Part shown: positions 49,784 through 58,169 of the stretch, piece after piece | How the letters are laid out: every line of letters begins with the position of its first letter | Position numbering within the stretch: the stretch's first letter is position 1 | NCBI GenBank assembly: GCA_035384965.1 | Contig: DAOOJE010000004.1 | Span: 62,001-126,000 of the forward strand | DNA: 64,000 nt | Source: JAAYVZ01 sp035384965 | GTDB taxonomy: Bacteria > Acidobacteriota > Thermoanaerobaculia > Thermoanaerobaculales > Thermoanaerobaculaceae | Reading direction: 5' to 3' | Notes under the pieces: model-generated | The model's input: the letters and a program-made list of their open reading frames with translations, nothing else | Database searches by the model: none | What the model was told of the DNA's origin: nothing | Program-made: the position numbers and the translations under genes

Positions 49784-50650
49784 CTACTTCTCGACGTCGG
49801 GCGCCCCGAACGGCAAGGTGGGGAAGTACTTCCGCAGAGTCTCCACGACCTTGAGGACGGCGGCGTTGGAGCCGGTCTCGCGCCCCATGTCCTGGAACCG
49901 GTACCGAGCCCCCTTGACGATCTGGAAGTTGATCTGGTAGCAGAAGTTCTCGGCTGTCCTGGCCTGGCAGGTGGTCCACACCTTCTCGAGCCCGCCGATC
50001 TGGAACTCGAAGTTTTCCCGTGGATCCGTACCGTCCACCCAGGACAGCGAATCGCCCTTGAGGACCAGCCTCCCGGGACGGTTCTTCCTGAGAAACGTCG
50101 CCCTCTGCAACACAAGACCGTCGAAGACAATTTCCTCGGGCGGCGCCGCCGGCGCCCCGGCCGCCGGCGCCCTGACGGCGGCGGGAGCCGCCTGGCCAGC
50201 CGGCCGCGCGGAGGACATCAAGGCCGCGATGATCGACTCCTGCACGTTGTTGTCCTTGAGAAAACGCAGGTCGTTGACGGACAGGTTGTACGCCTGGCCG
50301 GACTGCCTGATGTGCTCGACCACGATCGACTCGGAAAGACCCGACTGGATGAGCTTCACGAGGTCGACGAGCCGCGCATCGTCGGGCTGCACCGGCGCCG
50401 GCGTCGGGGTGGGGGCGGGAATCCTCGCCTGCAGGGCCGCGAGCACCGTCTCGGGCACGCCGGCGGCGCGCAGCGTCGCCAGGTCGGCGGGGGACATGTT
50501 GACGGTGTTGGAGGGGTTGTTGATCGTGGCGATGATGCCTTCCGCGGGCGCGCCCATCCGGTGTGCCGACAGGATGGAGTTGGCCGTGATCTCCTCGGCA
50601 CCTGCCGCGACCGCCATCAGCAAGAAACCAACCAGCAGCACTCGTCGCAT
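49784..50650 (-). CDS. Secreted protein with two N-terminal GV-repeat modules, unknown function
   Basis: This 288-residue exported protein has a signal peptide at 1-18 (LLVGFLLMAVAAGAEE). It then has two copies of a helical module: about 20-78 (TANSILSAHRMGAPAEGIIA, then NMSPADLATLRAAGVPETVL) and about 95-150 (LVKLIQSGLSESIVVEHIRQ, then NLSVNDLRFLKDNNVQESII). A Pro/Ala linker follows. The C-terminal domain of about 110 residues (LVLQRATFLRKNRPGRLVLK, SLSWVDGTD) resembles a small PH-like beta domain. ATG 50650 is fixed by AGGAGG 7 nt upstream, and TATAGT lies 22 nt further up. The C-terminal module of the 42956-43681 protein is homologous. Function unknown. Confidence 0.75.
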   Translation of the reverse strand: MRRVLLVGFLLMAVAAGAEEITANSILSAHRMGAPAEGIIATINNPSNTVNMSPADLATLRAAGVPETVLAALQARIPAPTPTPAPVQPDDARLVDLVKLIQSGLSESIVVEHIRQSGQAYNLSVNDLRFLKDNNVQESIIAALMSSARPAGQAAPAAVRAPAAGAPAAPPEEIVFDGLVLQRATFLRKNRPGRLVLKGDSLSWVDGTDPRENFEFQIGGLEKVWTTCQARTAENFCYQINFQIVKGARYRFQDMGRETGSNAAVLKVVETLRKYFPTLPFGAPDVEK

Positions 50651-50788
50651 CTTGAGCCTCCTCTTGCTTTCCCAACTATACCACGGGCTAGCGGCATTCC
50701 TCCGCCTCCATCCGACCGCGCGCGACACCGCCCGGCGCTCGCCGAGGGAGCGGGTCCCGTTCCTCGACGCCGTGCCGGGCGGGAAAGA

Positions 50789-50811
50789 GGCCCGGGTATG
50801 ACGCCCGGGCC
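50789..50811 (-). terminator. Terminator-like hairpin after the DUF1573 gene
   Basis: On the minus strand GGCCCGGG and CCCGGGCC form an 8-bp stem with a 7-nt loop, about 21 nt after the DUF1573 stop. TCTTT follows, a weak U-tract. It separates this gene from the secreted-protein gene downstream. Confidence 0.55.
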
Positions 50812-50832
50812 CCGAAACGAGCCGGGCCGAAT

Positions 50833-51876
50833 CTACTCGACTTGTGCGGAAACCGGCACCTCGATGAGCTTGCGGAGCGGGTCGGTGGTCGCGATGCTGA
50901 GCGTGCCCTTCTGCAAGCCCTTGGGCGCGCCGACCTGGAGCGACACCGCGATCTGGAACCGCTGCCCGGCCTGGAGCGGGATGATGTCGGTCTTGAAGTA
51001 TGGGTTGTCGACCTTGGCCTCGGTGATCTCGAGCGTGCTGCCCTGGCGGTTGTTGACCAGCAGCACGTTGCTACCGACCGGGGCATCGGAGCGCACCTTC
51101 CCGAGGTTGGCCTGCGGCGGGATGACCTGGACGACGGGCCGCACCGCACCGGTCACGTTGATCGGCACCTCGGGCGCCTTCGCCGCCGTGGTCTTGACCA
51201 GCAGCTTGTGGGTCAGCATGCCCTCGGGGGCGTTGGCGGGAACGGTGATCGCCACTTCCCACTGCGAGCCCTTGCGCTCGGGCATGCGCTCGGCCTCGGG
51301 CAGCAGCCGGTAGCTGATCTCGTAGGGGCCGCCGCCAGCGTCCACGCCGGTGACCTGGAAGTCGGAGCCGTCGGCCGACACGAGCTTGAGCTTCTCGGTC
51401 GCAGCCTCGCCTGCCATGATGTTCTTGAAGACGATGAGCGCCTTCGGGAAGACCTCGATGAACGAGCGGATCTCGGCCTTGACCACGAGGTTGACCTGCG
51501 GGTTGATCGGGTCGTTCGAGAAGACGATCACCGCCTTGGAAATCGGGCCCGAAAACGACGACGTCTCGACCTCGGCGCGGATCTTGCCGGTGCCGCCCGG
51601 CGGGATCTCCCGGTCGTAGTCGGCCACGGTGCAGCCGCAGGTCGGCCGCACCTGGGTGATCTGCAACGGCGCCTGACCGGTGTTGCGCACCTCGTACACC
51701 GCGAGCAGGCGCTCGCCCTTGGCCACCACGCCGAAGTCCTTGATTTTCTCGGCGATGTCGATGACCGGCAGGGGGCCGGCCGACTTCGTCGCATCGGCCG
51801 TGGAAGGTGCCTTTTGAGCTAGCGCGACCAGCGGCAGCGCCATCACCGCCGCAGCGATCAAGGAACGAAACCTCAT
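50833..51876 (-). CDS. Secreted DUF1573-domain protein
   Basis: This 347-residue exported protein has a signal peptide at 1-20 (LIAAAVMALPLVALAQ). A DUF1573 immunoglobulin-like domain spans about 38-130 (FGVVAKGERLLAVYEVRNTG, then VRPTCGCTVADYD with the conserved CGC). Further beta-sandwich repeats follow, ending IATTDPLRKLIEVPVSAQ. Family members bind or cap other surface structures in ways not established. ATG 51876 is fixed by AGGAGG 8 nt upstream. It is divergent from mpl across 84 bp. Confidence 0.87.
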   Translation of the reverse strand: MRFRSLIAAAVMALPLVALAQKAPSTADATKSAGPLPVIDIAEKIKDFGVVAKGERLLAVYEVRNTGQAPLQITQVRPTCGCTVADYDREIPPGGTGKIRAEVETSSFSGPISKAVIVFSNDPINPQVNLVVKAEIRSFIEVFPKALIVFKNIMAGEAATEKLKLVSADGSDFQVTGVDAGGGPYEISYRLLPEAERMPERKGSQWEVAITVPANAPEGMLTHKLLVKTTAAKAPEVPINVTGAVRPVVQVIPPQANLGKVRSDAPVGSNVLLVNNRQGSTLEITEAKVDNPYFKTDIIPLQAGQRFQIAVSLQVGAPKGLQKGTLSIATTDPLRKLIEVPVSAQVE

Positions 51877-51960
51877 TTTCGAGCCTCCTCTCCTTTGGAA
51901 CCTGTCCGGCTCCGCCGGAGGTGCTAGAGTACACCGGCGCGACGGAGCGCGCCAACGGCC

Positions 51961-53361
51961 ATGCAGAAACCCTGCCAACTCTACTTCCTGCCGATCGGCG
52001 GCACCGCCATGGCACCGCTCGCCGGCCTCATGCAGGAGTCGGGGCTGTCCGTGTGCGGCGTCGACGCCGCCCTCTACCCGCCGATGTCGGAGCTGCTCGC
52101 GGAGCTCGGCATCCCCGTGCGGCTCGGCTACGACCCCGCGGCCATCCCTGCCGGGGTCGAGCAGGTCGTGATCGGCAACGCCGTGCCCCGCACCAACCCC
52201 GAGGTCGAGGCGGTGCTGGCTTCCGGCCTGCCGTTCACCTCCCAGGCCGCCGCGTTCGGTGAGCGTTTCTGCCGCCCGGCGCGCACCGTGGTGGTGGCGG
52301 GCACCCACGGCAAGACCACCACCACGGCACTGTGCACGCATGTCTTCACGTGCTGCGGCCTCGATCCCACGGCGCTCATCGGCGGGGTTCCGCGCGGCGG
52401 CCGGCCGTGGCGGCTGGGGCGTTGCGGCTGGACGATCGTGGAGGGCGACGAGTACAACACCGCCTTTTTCGACAGGGGACCCAAGTTCCTGCACTACCAC
52501 CCGCACCTCTTCGTGGTCGGCAACGTGGAGTTCGACCATGCCGACATCTACCCGGACCTGGATGCCATCGTGGCAGCGTTCCGCGCCGGAACGGCACTGG
52601 TGGCCGGCAGCGGCGCGGTGGTCGCCAACTGCGACGATCCGGGTGCCCGCGCGGTGGCCTCGGACCACCCGAACGTCGTGTGGTACGGCCACGACCGCAG
52701 AGCCGATCTGCGCTGTGTTGGCTGGGGCCATGCCGACGGCAAGCTGGCTGCGTCCCTGGCCTGGCGCGGCACCGTGTTCTCGGTCGGGGTACCGCTCACC
52801 GGGATGCACAACCTGGCCAACGTCATGGCGACCTGCGCCTGTGCCCTCCTGGCGGGGCTCGACCCGCAGGCCGTGGATGCGGCGCTGAGGAGCTTCCCCG
52901 GCGTCCGCCGGCGCCTCGAGATCGTGGGTGAAAGTCACGGCGTCACGGTTGTGGACGATTTCGCGCACCATCCCACCGCCGTCCGGCTGACGCTGGAGGG
53001 CGCCCGCGTCCGCTTCGGCCGTCGGCGCCTCGTGGCCGTCTTCGAGCCGCGGTCGCTCACGGCCGGCCGGCCGGTCTTCGCGCCGGCGTACGAGGAGGCG
53101 TTCACGGTGGCGGATCTGGCCCTCATCGCCCCCGTCTTCCACCGGCAGCGGCTCGGCCCGGCCCAGGTTCTGGACCGCGAGGCCCTGGTCCGGGCCGTGG
53201 CGCGGCGGGGCGGCGCCGCCGCGGCCATCCCCGACGACGCGGACCTGCTTTTGGCCGTGCGCTCTCACGTGCGCGCCGGGGATGTCGTGATCTGCATGTC
53301 GTCCGGAGACTTCGGCGGCTTGCCGCGCCGCCTCCTGGAAGAGCTGGAGGGAAAGCCATGA
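51961..53361 (+). CDS. mpl: UDP-N-acetylmuramate:L-alanyl-gamma-D-glutamyl-meso-diaminopimelate ligase
   Basis: This 466-residue Mur-ligase-family enzyme reattaches recycled murein tripeptide to UDP-MurNAc. The N-terminal YFLPIGGTAMAPLAGLMQES is the Mpl/MurC pattern. The P-loop is GTHGKTTTTAL at 114-124. EGDEYNTAFFDRGPKFLHY and VVGNVEFDHADIY, with VDDFAHHPTAVR in the C-terminal domain, are Mpl-typical rather than MurC. Its presence implies meso-DAP peptidoglycan and recycling in a diderm cell. ATG 51961 has no clear Shine-Dalgarno. The stop overlaps the pgpA start (ATGA). Confidence 0.92.
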   Translation: MQKPCQLYFLPIGGTAMAPLAGLMQESGLSVCGVDAALYPPMSELLAELGIPVRLGYDPAAIPAGVEQVVIGNAVPRTNPEVEAVLASGLPFTSQAAAFGERFCRPARTVVVAGTHGKTTTTALCTHVFTCCGLDPTALIGGVPRGGRPWRLGRCGWTIVEGDEYNTAFFDRGPKFLHYHPHLFVVGNVEFDHADIYPDLDAIVAAFRAGTALVAGSGAVVANCDDPGARAVASDHPNVVWYGHDRRADLRCVGWGHADGKLAASLAWRGTVFSVGVPLTGMHNLANVMATCACALLAGLDPQAVDAALRSFPGVRRRLEIVGESHGVTVVDDFAHHPTAVRLTLEGARVRFGRRRLVAVFEPRSLTAGRPVFAPAYEEAFTVADLALIAPVFHRQRLGPAQVLDREALVRAVARRGGAAAAIPDDADLLLAVRSHVRAGDVVICMSSGDFGGLPRRLLEELEGKP

Positions 53362-53843
53362 GTCCGGCCGTGGCGCGGCTGCTGGCCACCTGCGGCGGGC
53401 TCGGCGATCGGCTGCCGGCGCCCGGCACGACCGTCGGCTCGCTGGTCGGGGCTGCGCTCTTCGCCGCCCCGGTACTGCTCGGCCGCCTCCCAGCGCTGCC
53501 GGTGGCGGCGGGCGGCGCCGCGCTCCTGCTGCCGCTTTCGGTGTGGGCGTGCGGCGCGGAGGCCCTGCGCCGTGGCGCCGTCGACCCGGGGCCGGTGGTG
53601 CTCGACGAGGTCGCCGGCCAGTGGCTGGCGCTCTCCCTGCTCGCCGTGGCAGGGCCGCGCCCGCTGCGGGCGCCCGACGTCCTGGTCAGCCTTTTGCTCT
53701 TCCGCCTGTTCGACGTCTGGAAACCGTGGCCGATCCGCCTGCTCGAGCGCCTCCCCGGCGGCTGGGGGATCGTCGCCGACGACCTCGGCGCCGGGGGGCT
53801 GGCCGGCCTCGTGCACCTCGCGCTGCTTGCGCTCTGGCGCTAG
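53358..53843 (+). CDS. pgpA: Phosphatidylglycerophosphatase A family protein
   Basis: This 161-residue membrane phosphatase dephosphorylates phosphatidylglycerophosphate to phosphatidylglycerol. It has LPAPGTTVGSLVGAALF near 20-35, the active-site DPGPVVLDEVAGQWLAL, LLFRLFDVWKPWPIRLLERL and GWGIVADDLGAGG, all PgpA signatures, with about four hydrophobic helices. It is translationally coupled to mpl. Its stop TAG shares CTAG with the stop of the convergent SpoIIE-type gene (4-bp overlap). Confidence 0.92.
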   Translation: MSPAVARLLATCGGLGDRLPAPGTTVGSLVGAALFAAPVLLGRLPALPVAAGGAALLLPLSVWACGAEALRRGAVDPGPVVLDEVAGQWLALSLLAVAGPRPLRAPDVLVSLLLFRLFDVWKPWPIRLLERLPGGWGIVADDLGAGGLAGLVHLALLALWR

Positions 53844-55837
53844 CCTCCCGCATCGTCGGGGGAGTGCTCGACCACCAGGATGGTGAGGTCGTCGGCGGGC
53901 GGTCGCGCGCCGATGTGCTCGTGCAGGCCGCCGAGGATGGCCGCCACCAGCTCGGCGGCTGGCCGCCGGGCGTGACGCCGGATGATCGCGCCGAGCCCCT
54001 CAGCACCGAGGGGGTGCCCCTCCTGGTCCACCGCCTCGAGCAGGCCGTCCGAGTAGAGCACGAGTTTGCTGCCAGGGGGGAACGCCACGATTCGGGAAGC
54101 CGGCTCCACCGGCAGTCGCGTGCCCAGCGGCAGCGAGGAGAGGAGCACCTCCTCGACCTCGCCCGCGGGCCTGACCAGGAGCACCGGGGGGTGGCCGCAG
54201 CTCGTGATCTCGGCCGTGCCGTTCTCGGCGCTCACTCGCGCCAGCACCAGCGTCGCCATGCGGTGCTTCACCGACTGCTGGAGCACGAGACGGTTCAACC
54301 GCTCCAAGAGCTCGGCACCGCGGTAACCCTCGAGCACCAGCGTGCCCATGGCCGACTTGACCATGGCCATGAGCAGGCCCGTCGAGACCCCGTGGCCGGC
54401 CACGTCGCCGACCGTCACCACGACTTCCCGTCGCGGCAGCGGAAAGACATCGAAGTAGTCGCCTCCCACCTCCGAGGCGGGCAGGAAGTGGGCGCTGATC
54501 GCGAGCCCGGCGTGCACGAGGTGAGTGGCGGGCAGGAGGCTTTGCTGGATCTCCCGGGCGAGTTCCATCTCGCGCCTGAGGCGCTCCCTGTCCGCGACCT
54601 CGTGGAGCATGCGATCGACGGCCGCCGTCATGGTGTTGAACGCCACCGCGAGGTCGCCGAGCTGGTCGCGGCGCTTCACCGGGATGCGGGCCCCGAAGTC
54701 GCCCGCCGCCACCGCCCGCGCGCCCCGCGTCAGGCGCGCCGTGGAACGGGTGATGGACACGATCATGACCACCGCGAAGCCGACCACGATCGCGTACAGC
54801 ACCGCGAAGAGGATGCCGAGGCCGAGCAGCGCCGCCAGCACCTCGTCGGCCAGCCGGTAGGGCGCCTTCATGAAACTGGCCCACGCCTCGGCCGGCGAGG
54901 TCCGCACGACCACCGCCAGCCGGCGGTCGGGCTGGGTCGCGCCGCCCGGCCACTCGATCGGCGCCTCGCTGACCCTCGGCCAGAGGACGAAACGCTGGTG
55001 CAGCCACCCCGCCGGCTCGGGCGTCGAGGCCGTGGCGGCTTCCGGGGCGCCGCTTCCGGCAGGGGACGTGGGCTCTTCGAGACGAACCGAGACCGTGGGT
55101 TCCTGAGAGCGCTCGTCGATCACGACAGCGTCCCCCAGGCTGGCCTCGAACCACCCGGCCTGGCGCGCCGCAGCCTCGGCCGCATCGCGCATCGGCACCA
55201 GGACGGCCACCCAGCGCTGCCGGTCGCCGCTGGCGGCCGCCACCCAGGGTCGCCCGCCGGCCAGCACGGGGCCGGTCCAGGTGTGCAACAGGCCATCCTC
55301 CGGCGGCTCCAGACCGTCCAGGCCGGGGCTGGTGGCGAGCCGGGGACCGTCTTTCGCCACCCACTCGAAGGCAGGCAACGGCGCCCTCGAGACAGTGGCC
55401 TGCCGCACCAGCACTTCGCGCGGATCCGCCGGCAGCGCCCGCGCGGCGTTCTCGGCCAGGGCCGCGAGGGACTCGTACGTCCGGTCGAGCAAGGTGCCGA
55501 ACCGCACGGAGGCGTACTGGCCGGTCGCCATGTAGCCGACGACCGCGCCGAGGCAGCCCATGATCACGAACGGAAACACGCCGATGATGAGGTACGAGAG
55601 GAACAGCCGCACGCCGACCCTGTACGTCGTCACCCGCCAGAGCCACCCCAGCAGGGCAGCAGCCTCGGCCACGAGCAAGAAAGCCATGAAGAACGTGGCG
55701 ACGGCGGCGGGCGCGCTGCCCGGCACCAGGCGGCGGAGCGCGAGCGCCGCCGCGGCGAGGACGGCCGTGACCAGCGCCAGCCTCGCCAGCCTCGTGCGAA
55801 GCGCGGTGCCGGAAGACCCTTCCGACTGCGGCTTCAT
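53840..55837 (-). CDS. Membrane SpoIIE/RsbU-type PP2C phosphatase with HAMP domain
   Basis: This 665-residue signalling phosphatase has three N-terminal helices (about 17-35, 43-66, 77-102), an extracytoplasmic sensor region to about 325 and a fourth helix at 330-360. A HAMP domain follows (RLTRGARAVAAGDFGARIPV), then a coiled linker REMELAREIQQSLLP typical of RsbU-like proteins. The PP2C domain has metal-site strings VGGDYFDVFPL, VGDVAGHGVSTGLLMAM, SDGLLEAVD and ADDLTILVVE. It likely dephosphorylates an anti-sigma-factor antagonist in response to an outside signal; no such partner is in the window. ATG 55837 follows GGAAGGAAGG. Confidence 0.92.
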   Translation of the reverse strand: MKPQSEGSSGTALRTRLARLALVTAVLAAAALALRRLVPGSAPAAVATFFMAFLLVAEAAALLGWLWRVTTYRVGVRLFLSYLIIGVFPFVIMGCLGAVVGYMATGQYASVRFGTLLDRTYESLAALAENAARALPADPREVLVRQATVSRAPLPAFEWVAKDGPRLATSPGLDGLEPPEDGLLHTWTGPVLAGGRPWVAAASGDRQRWVAVLVPMRDAAEAAARQAGWFEASLGDAVVIDERSQEPTVSVRLEEPTSPAGSGAPEAATASTPEPAGWLHQRFVLWPRVSEAPIEWPGGATQPDRRLAVVVRTSPAEAWASFMKAPYRLADEVLAALLGLGILFAVLYAIVVGFAVVMIVSITRSTARLTRGARAVAAGDFGARIPVKRRDQLGDLAVAFNTMTAAVDRMLHEVADRERLRREMELAREIQQSLLPATHLVHAGLAISAHFLPASEVGGDYFDVFPLPRREVVVTVGDVAGHGVSTGLLMAMVKSAMGTLVLEGYRGAELLERLNRLVLQQSVKHRMATLVLARVSAENGTAEITSCGHPPVLLVRPAGEVEEVLLSSLPLGTRLPVEPASRIVAFPPGSKLVLYSDGLLEAVDQEGHPLGAEGLGAIIRRHARRPAAELVAAILGGLHEHIGARPPADDLTILVVEHSPDDAGG

Positions 55838-56073
55838 CACGCCTTCCTTCCGGACGGGGCGCCCACTCCTCGTCGGCATACGCTCGACACGCTGCCAGTG
55901 TACCCGCGTGCCCCCGGCTGGAAGCCGCCGGTTCGCGCCTGGCGGCTCCGCCTGGACACGCTCGCGCCGCCGGTGGTAGCCTCGCCCGAGCGGCCCAGGA
56001 TTAGACGGTCGGCCCGGCGCGTTGAAGCGAGGGGTCGGCCTCCCCGCCGGCCCAGACGAGAAAGGAGAACCCG

Positions 56074-56565
56074 ATGCTCAGCACCACGATGGAAGCGGCA
56101 CTCAACGAGCAGATCCGCGAAGAGATGTACTCGTCCTACCTGTACCTGGCCATGGCGGCCTACTTCGAGGGGCTCGACCTGCGAGGCATGGCCCGCTGGA
56201 TGCGCGTCCAGGCCCAGGAGGAAAACTCCCACGCCATGAAACTGTTCGACTACGTCTTCGAGCGCGGCGGCACGGTGACGCTGAAGGCGCTGGCCGAGCC
56301 GCAGGCGACGTGGGCCTCGCCGGCCGCGGCGTTCGCGGCGGCGCTCGGGCACGAGCGGCACATCACCGGCTGCATCCACAAGCTGGTCGAGCAGGCGGCC
56401 GCCGAGCACGACCACGGTACCGTCAACTTCCTCCAGTGGTTCGTCAAGGAGCAGGTCGAGGAAGAAGCCAACGTCGAGCCGATTGCCCGCCGCCTGGAGA
56501 AGATCGGCGACAACATGGTGGGGCTGCTCTTCACCGATCGCGAGCTGGGGTCGCGCGGCGCCTAG
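56074..56565 (+). CDS. ftnA: Ferritin (FtnA-like)
   Basis: This 163-residue iron-storage protein of the non-heme bacterial ferritin group forms a 24-mer and oxidises Fe2+. The ferroxidase residues are in LNEQIREEMYSSYLYLAMAA (Glu17 region), QAQEENSHAMKLFDYV, and EEEANVEPIARRL near the C-terminus. Its length is as expected. ATG 56074 has AAAGGAGAA upstream. A strong hairpin with TCGTTTT follows the stop, and its last 35 bp overlap the end of the opposing membrane-protein gene. The 236 bp upstream show no clear Fur box that I can support. Confidence 0.93.
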   Translation: MLSTTMEAALNEQIREEMYSSYLYLAMAAYFEGLDLRGMARWMRVQAQEENSHAMKLFDYVFERGGTVTLKALAEPQATWASPAAAFAAALGHERHITGCIHKLVEQAAAEHDHGTVNFLQWFVKEQVEEEANVEPIARRLEKIGDNMVGLLFTDRELGSRGA

Positions 56566-57349
56566 CCGCCGGCTCGGGAGCAGTTTGGGGGCCCGCGCCG
56601 CCAGCGGCGCGGGCCCCCTCGTTTTCGGCCGCTTTCGGCACCACGAGCCGGACCACGGCGCCGCGAATCACCTCGTTGTCGCCCAACAATGCAAGCTCAT
56701 ATCTCCAGGCGTACCATCGGCCGCGCGCCACGAGTTCGCGCCCGATCAGCTCGTAAAACGCCCCGCCAAACTCGACCACCTGGTTTTCCGACCAGCTCTT
56801 GTCTTCGACCGAAAAGACCTCGAGCGCAACCGGCTGCCCCGCCGGCTGCACCACGATCTCATCCGGACGAGGTGGCCCCAGCATCACGCCGAGCCGGAGG
56901 CGGTGCTCCCCGCGAAGCGCCTGCCGGCCGAGCTGCCATCCCAGCCACACCACGCCGAGCCCGAGGCGGCGGTCCCAGAACGCGGCTTCGAGAGCGCGCA
57001 CCAGCCCTTCCGCGAAGCCGTAGAGCAGCACCCAGGTGGCCGGCTGCGCGAGGTACACCAGGAAGCCGAGCGCGCCCATGGCGAAGAAATCGCGGTGGGT
57101 GAGCTGGGGCTGGCGCACCAGGTACTCCCAGGCCGGGCCATAGGAAAAGCTCGACACGGCCCCGACCATCCCCCAGATGAACAGGACCACCGAGACCACG
57201 ACTTCGGCGTACGCCGAGACAAGGTGCGCCCACGTCGTGGAGTAGGGCTGCAGCCGCGGGTGCTCCTTGATCCGCTCGGGGAGCACCGCGACGGCCAGGG
57301 CCGCAACCGCGAAGGCGCAGCGCTCGAGGAGCGTATCCGCCCGGGGCAC
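56531..57349 (-). CDS. Membrane protein of unknown function
   Basis: This roughly 272-residue protein has about four hydrophobic helices in the first 150 residues (CAFAVAALAVAVLPERIKE, VVVSVVLFIWGMVGAVSSF, FFAMGALGFLVYLAQPATWV, LLYGFAEGLVRALEAAF). A soluble beta-rich C-terminal part follows (about 165-255). I do not recognise the family. The GTG at 57349 has no Shine-Dalgarno but has TATAAG 6 nt upstream and TGGACT 17 nt before that, so a leaderless transcript is likely. Its C-terminus is Arg/Ala/Pro-rich and is encoded by the ferritin terminator hairpin, so the true stop may be functionally unimportant. Confidence 0.7.
   Translation of the reverse strand: MPRADTLLERCAFAVAALAVAVLPERIKEHPRLQPYSTTWAHLVSAYAEVVVSVVLFIWGMVGAVSSFSYGPAWEYLVRQPQLTHRDFFAMGALGFLVYLAQPATWVLLYGFAEGLVRALEAAFWDRRLGLGVVWLGWQLGRQALRGEHRLRLGVMLGPPRPDEIVVQPAGQPVALEVFSVEDKSWSENQVVEFGGAFYELIGRELVARGRWYAWRYELALLGDNEVIRGAVVRLVVPKAAENEGARAAGGAGPQTAPEPAARRRATPARDR
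56587..56618 (+). terminator. Strong rho-independent terminator of ferritin
   Basis: A 15-bp perfect stem, GGGGGCCCGCGCCGC (56587-56601) with its complement (56604-56618), has a 2-nt loop as written and is followed by TCGTTTT. It lies 21 nt after the ferritin stop and inside the C-terminal coding region of the opposing gene. Confidence 0.8.
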
Positions 57350-57355
57350 GGCCGG

Positions 57356-57384
57356 CTTATACCGCCGCCGCCGGCGAGAGTCCA
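57356..57384 (-). promoter_or_regulatory. Promoter of the membrane-protein gene, leaderless layout
   Basis: On the minus strand TGGACT (57384-57379), 17 nt, TATAAG (57361-57356), then 6 nt to the GTG start. The expected transcription start falls on or next to the start codon. Confidence 0.55.
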
Positions 57385-57401
57385 GGCCGCCGGCCAGGTG
57401 G

Positions 57402-58103
57402 CTAGTGCTGGTGGGAGGGTTCAGCCTGGCCTGGCTTCTCGATACCCAGCAACTCGATCTCGAAGACCAGCGTGCTGTACGGCGGAATGCCCCGGTTGCC
57501 ACCCGCCCCGTACCCCAGCTCGTACGGCACCACGACCTGCCACTTGGAGCCCACCGGCATGAGCTGCAGAGCCTCGGTCCAGCCGGCGATCACGCCCCTC
57601 ACCGGGAACACCGCCGGCTCGTTGCGGCTGTACGAGCTGTCGAACTCCCTGCCGTCCACGAACGTGCCGCGATAGTGGCACTTGACGGAGTCGTCGGCAG
57701 TCGGCTTGGGACCGTTCCCGGCCGTGATCACCTTGTACTGCAGCCCCGACGGCAAGGTCACGACCCCGGGCTTCTTGCCGTTTTCGCCCAGAAACGCCAC
57801 GCCTTCCCGCTTGCTCTTGTCGGCCGCCTTGGTCCGCAGCTCGACCTGGTACGCCTGGATGATCTCGCGGACTTCCTTTTCGGTGAGCAGGATATGCTCC
57901 CCGGCCAACGCGTCCCGCAGCCCCTTGACGAGGGTCTCGACGTCGACCTCCACGCCCTGCCGCCTGAAACTGTTGCCGATATCCACCCCGATGGCGTAGC
58001 TGACCTTGTCCTTCTGGCTCGCCAGCGTCTGCGCCGGCTCCTCGGCCAGCACCGCCACGCCGCACACCGCCACGAGCACGCCGACTGCAACCATGTTTCT
58101 CAT
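57402..58103 (-). CDS. Exported FKBP-type peptidyl-prolyl isomerase (Mip/FkpA-like)
   Basis: This 233-residue periplasmic folding helper has a signal peptide at 1-20 (VAVGVLVAVCGVAVLAEE). An N-terminal dimerisation helix region (about 28-100, KVSYAIGVDIGNSFRRQGVE) follows. The FKBP domain spans about 115-225 with VKCHYRGTFVDGREFDSSY, GVIAGWTEALQLMPVGSKW and YGAGGNRGIPPYSTLVFEIE, holding the conserved Tyr, Phe, Asp, Val, Ile and Trp of the active site. It catalyses cis-trans isomerisation at proline. ATG 58103 has GAGAGGAGA upstream. The C-terminus HQH is short and His-rich. Confidence 0.93.
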   Translation of the reverse strand: MRNMVAVGVLVAVCGVAVLAEEPAQTLASQKDKVSYAIGVDIGNSFRRQGVEVDVETLVKGLRDALAGEHILLTEKEVREIIQAYQVELRTKAADKSKREGVAFLGENGKKPGVVTLPSGLQYKVITAGNGPKPTADDSVKCHYRGTFVDGREFDSSYSRNEPAVFPVRGVIAGWTEALQLMPVGSKWQVVVPYELGYGAGGNRGIPPYSTLVFEIELLGIEKPGQAEPSHQH

Positions 58104-58169
58104 GCGCTCTCCTCTCCCGCGGGCGCGCACGCCCCGCGAGGAAGGCGCGATTCTACTCCTCGGGATCGA

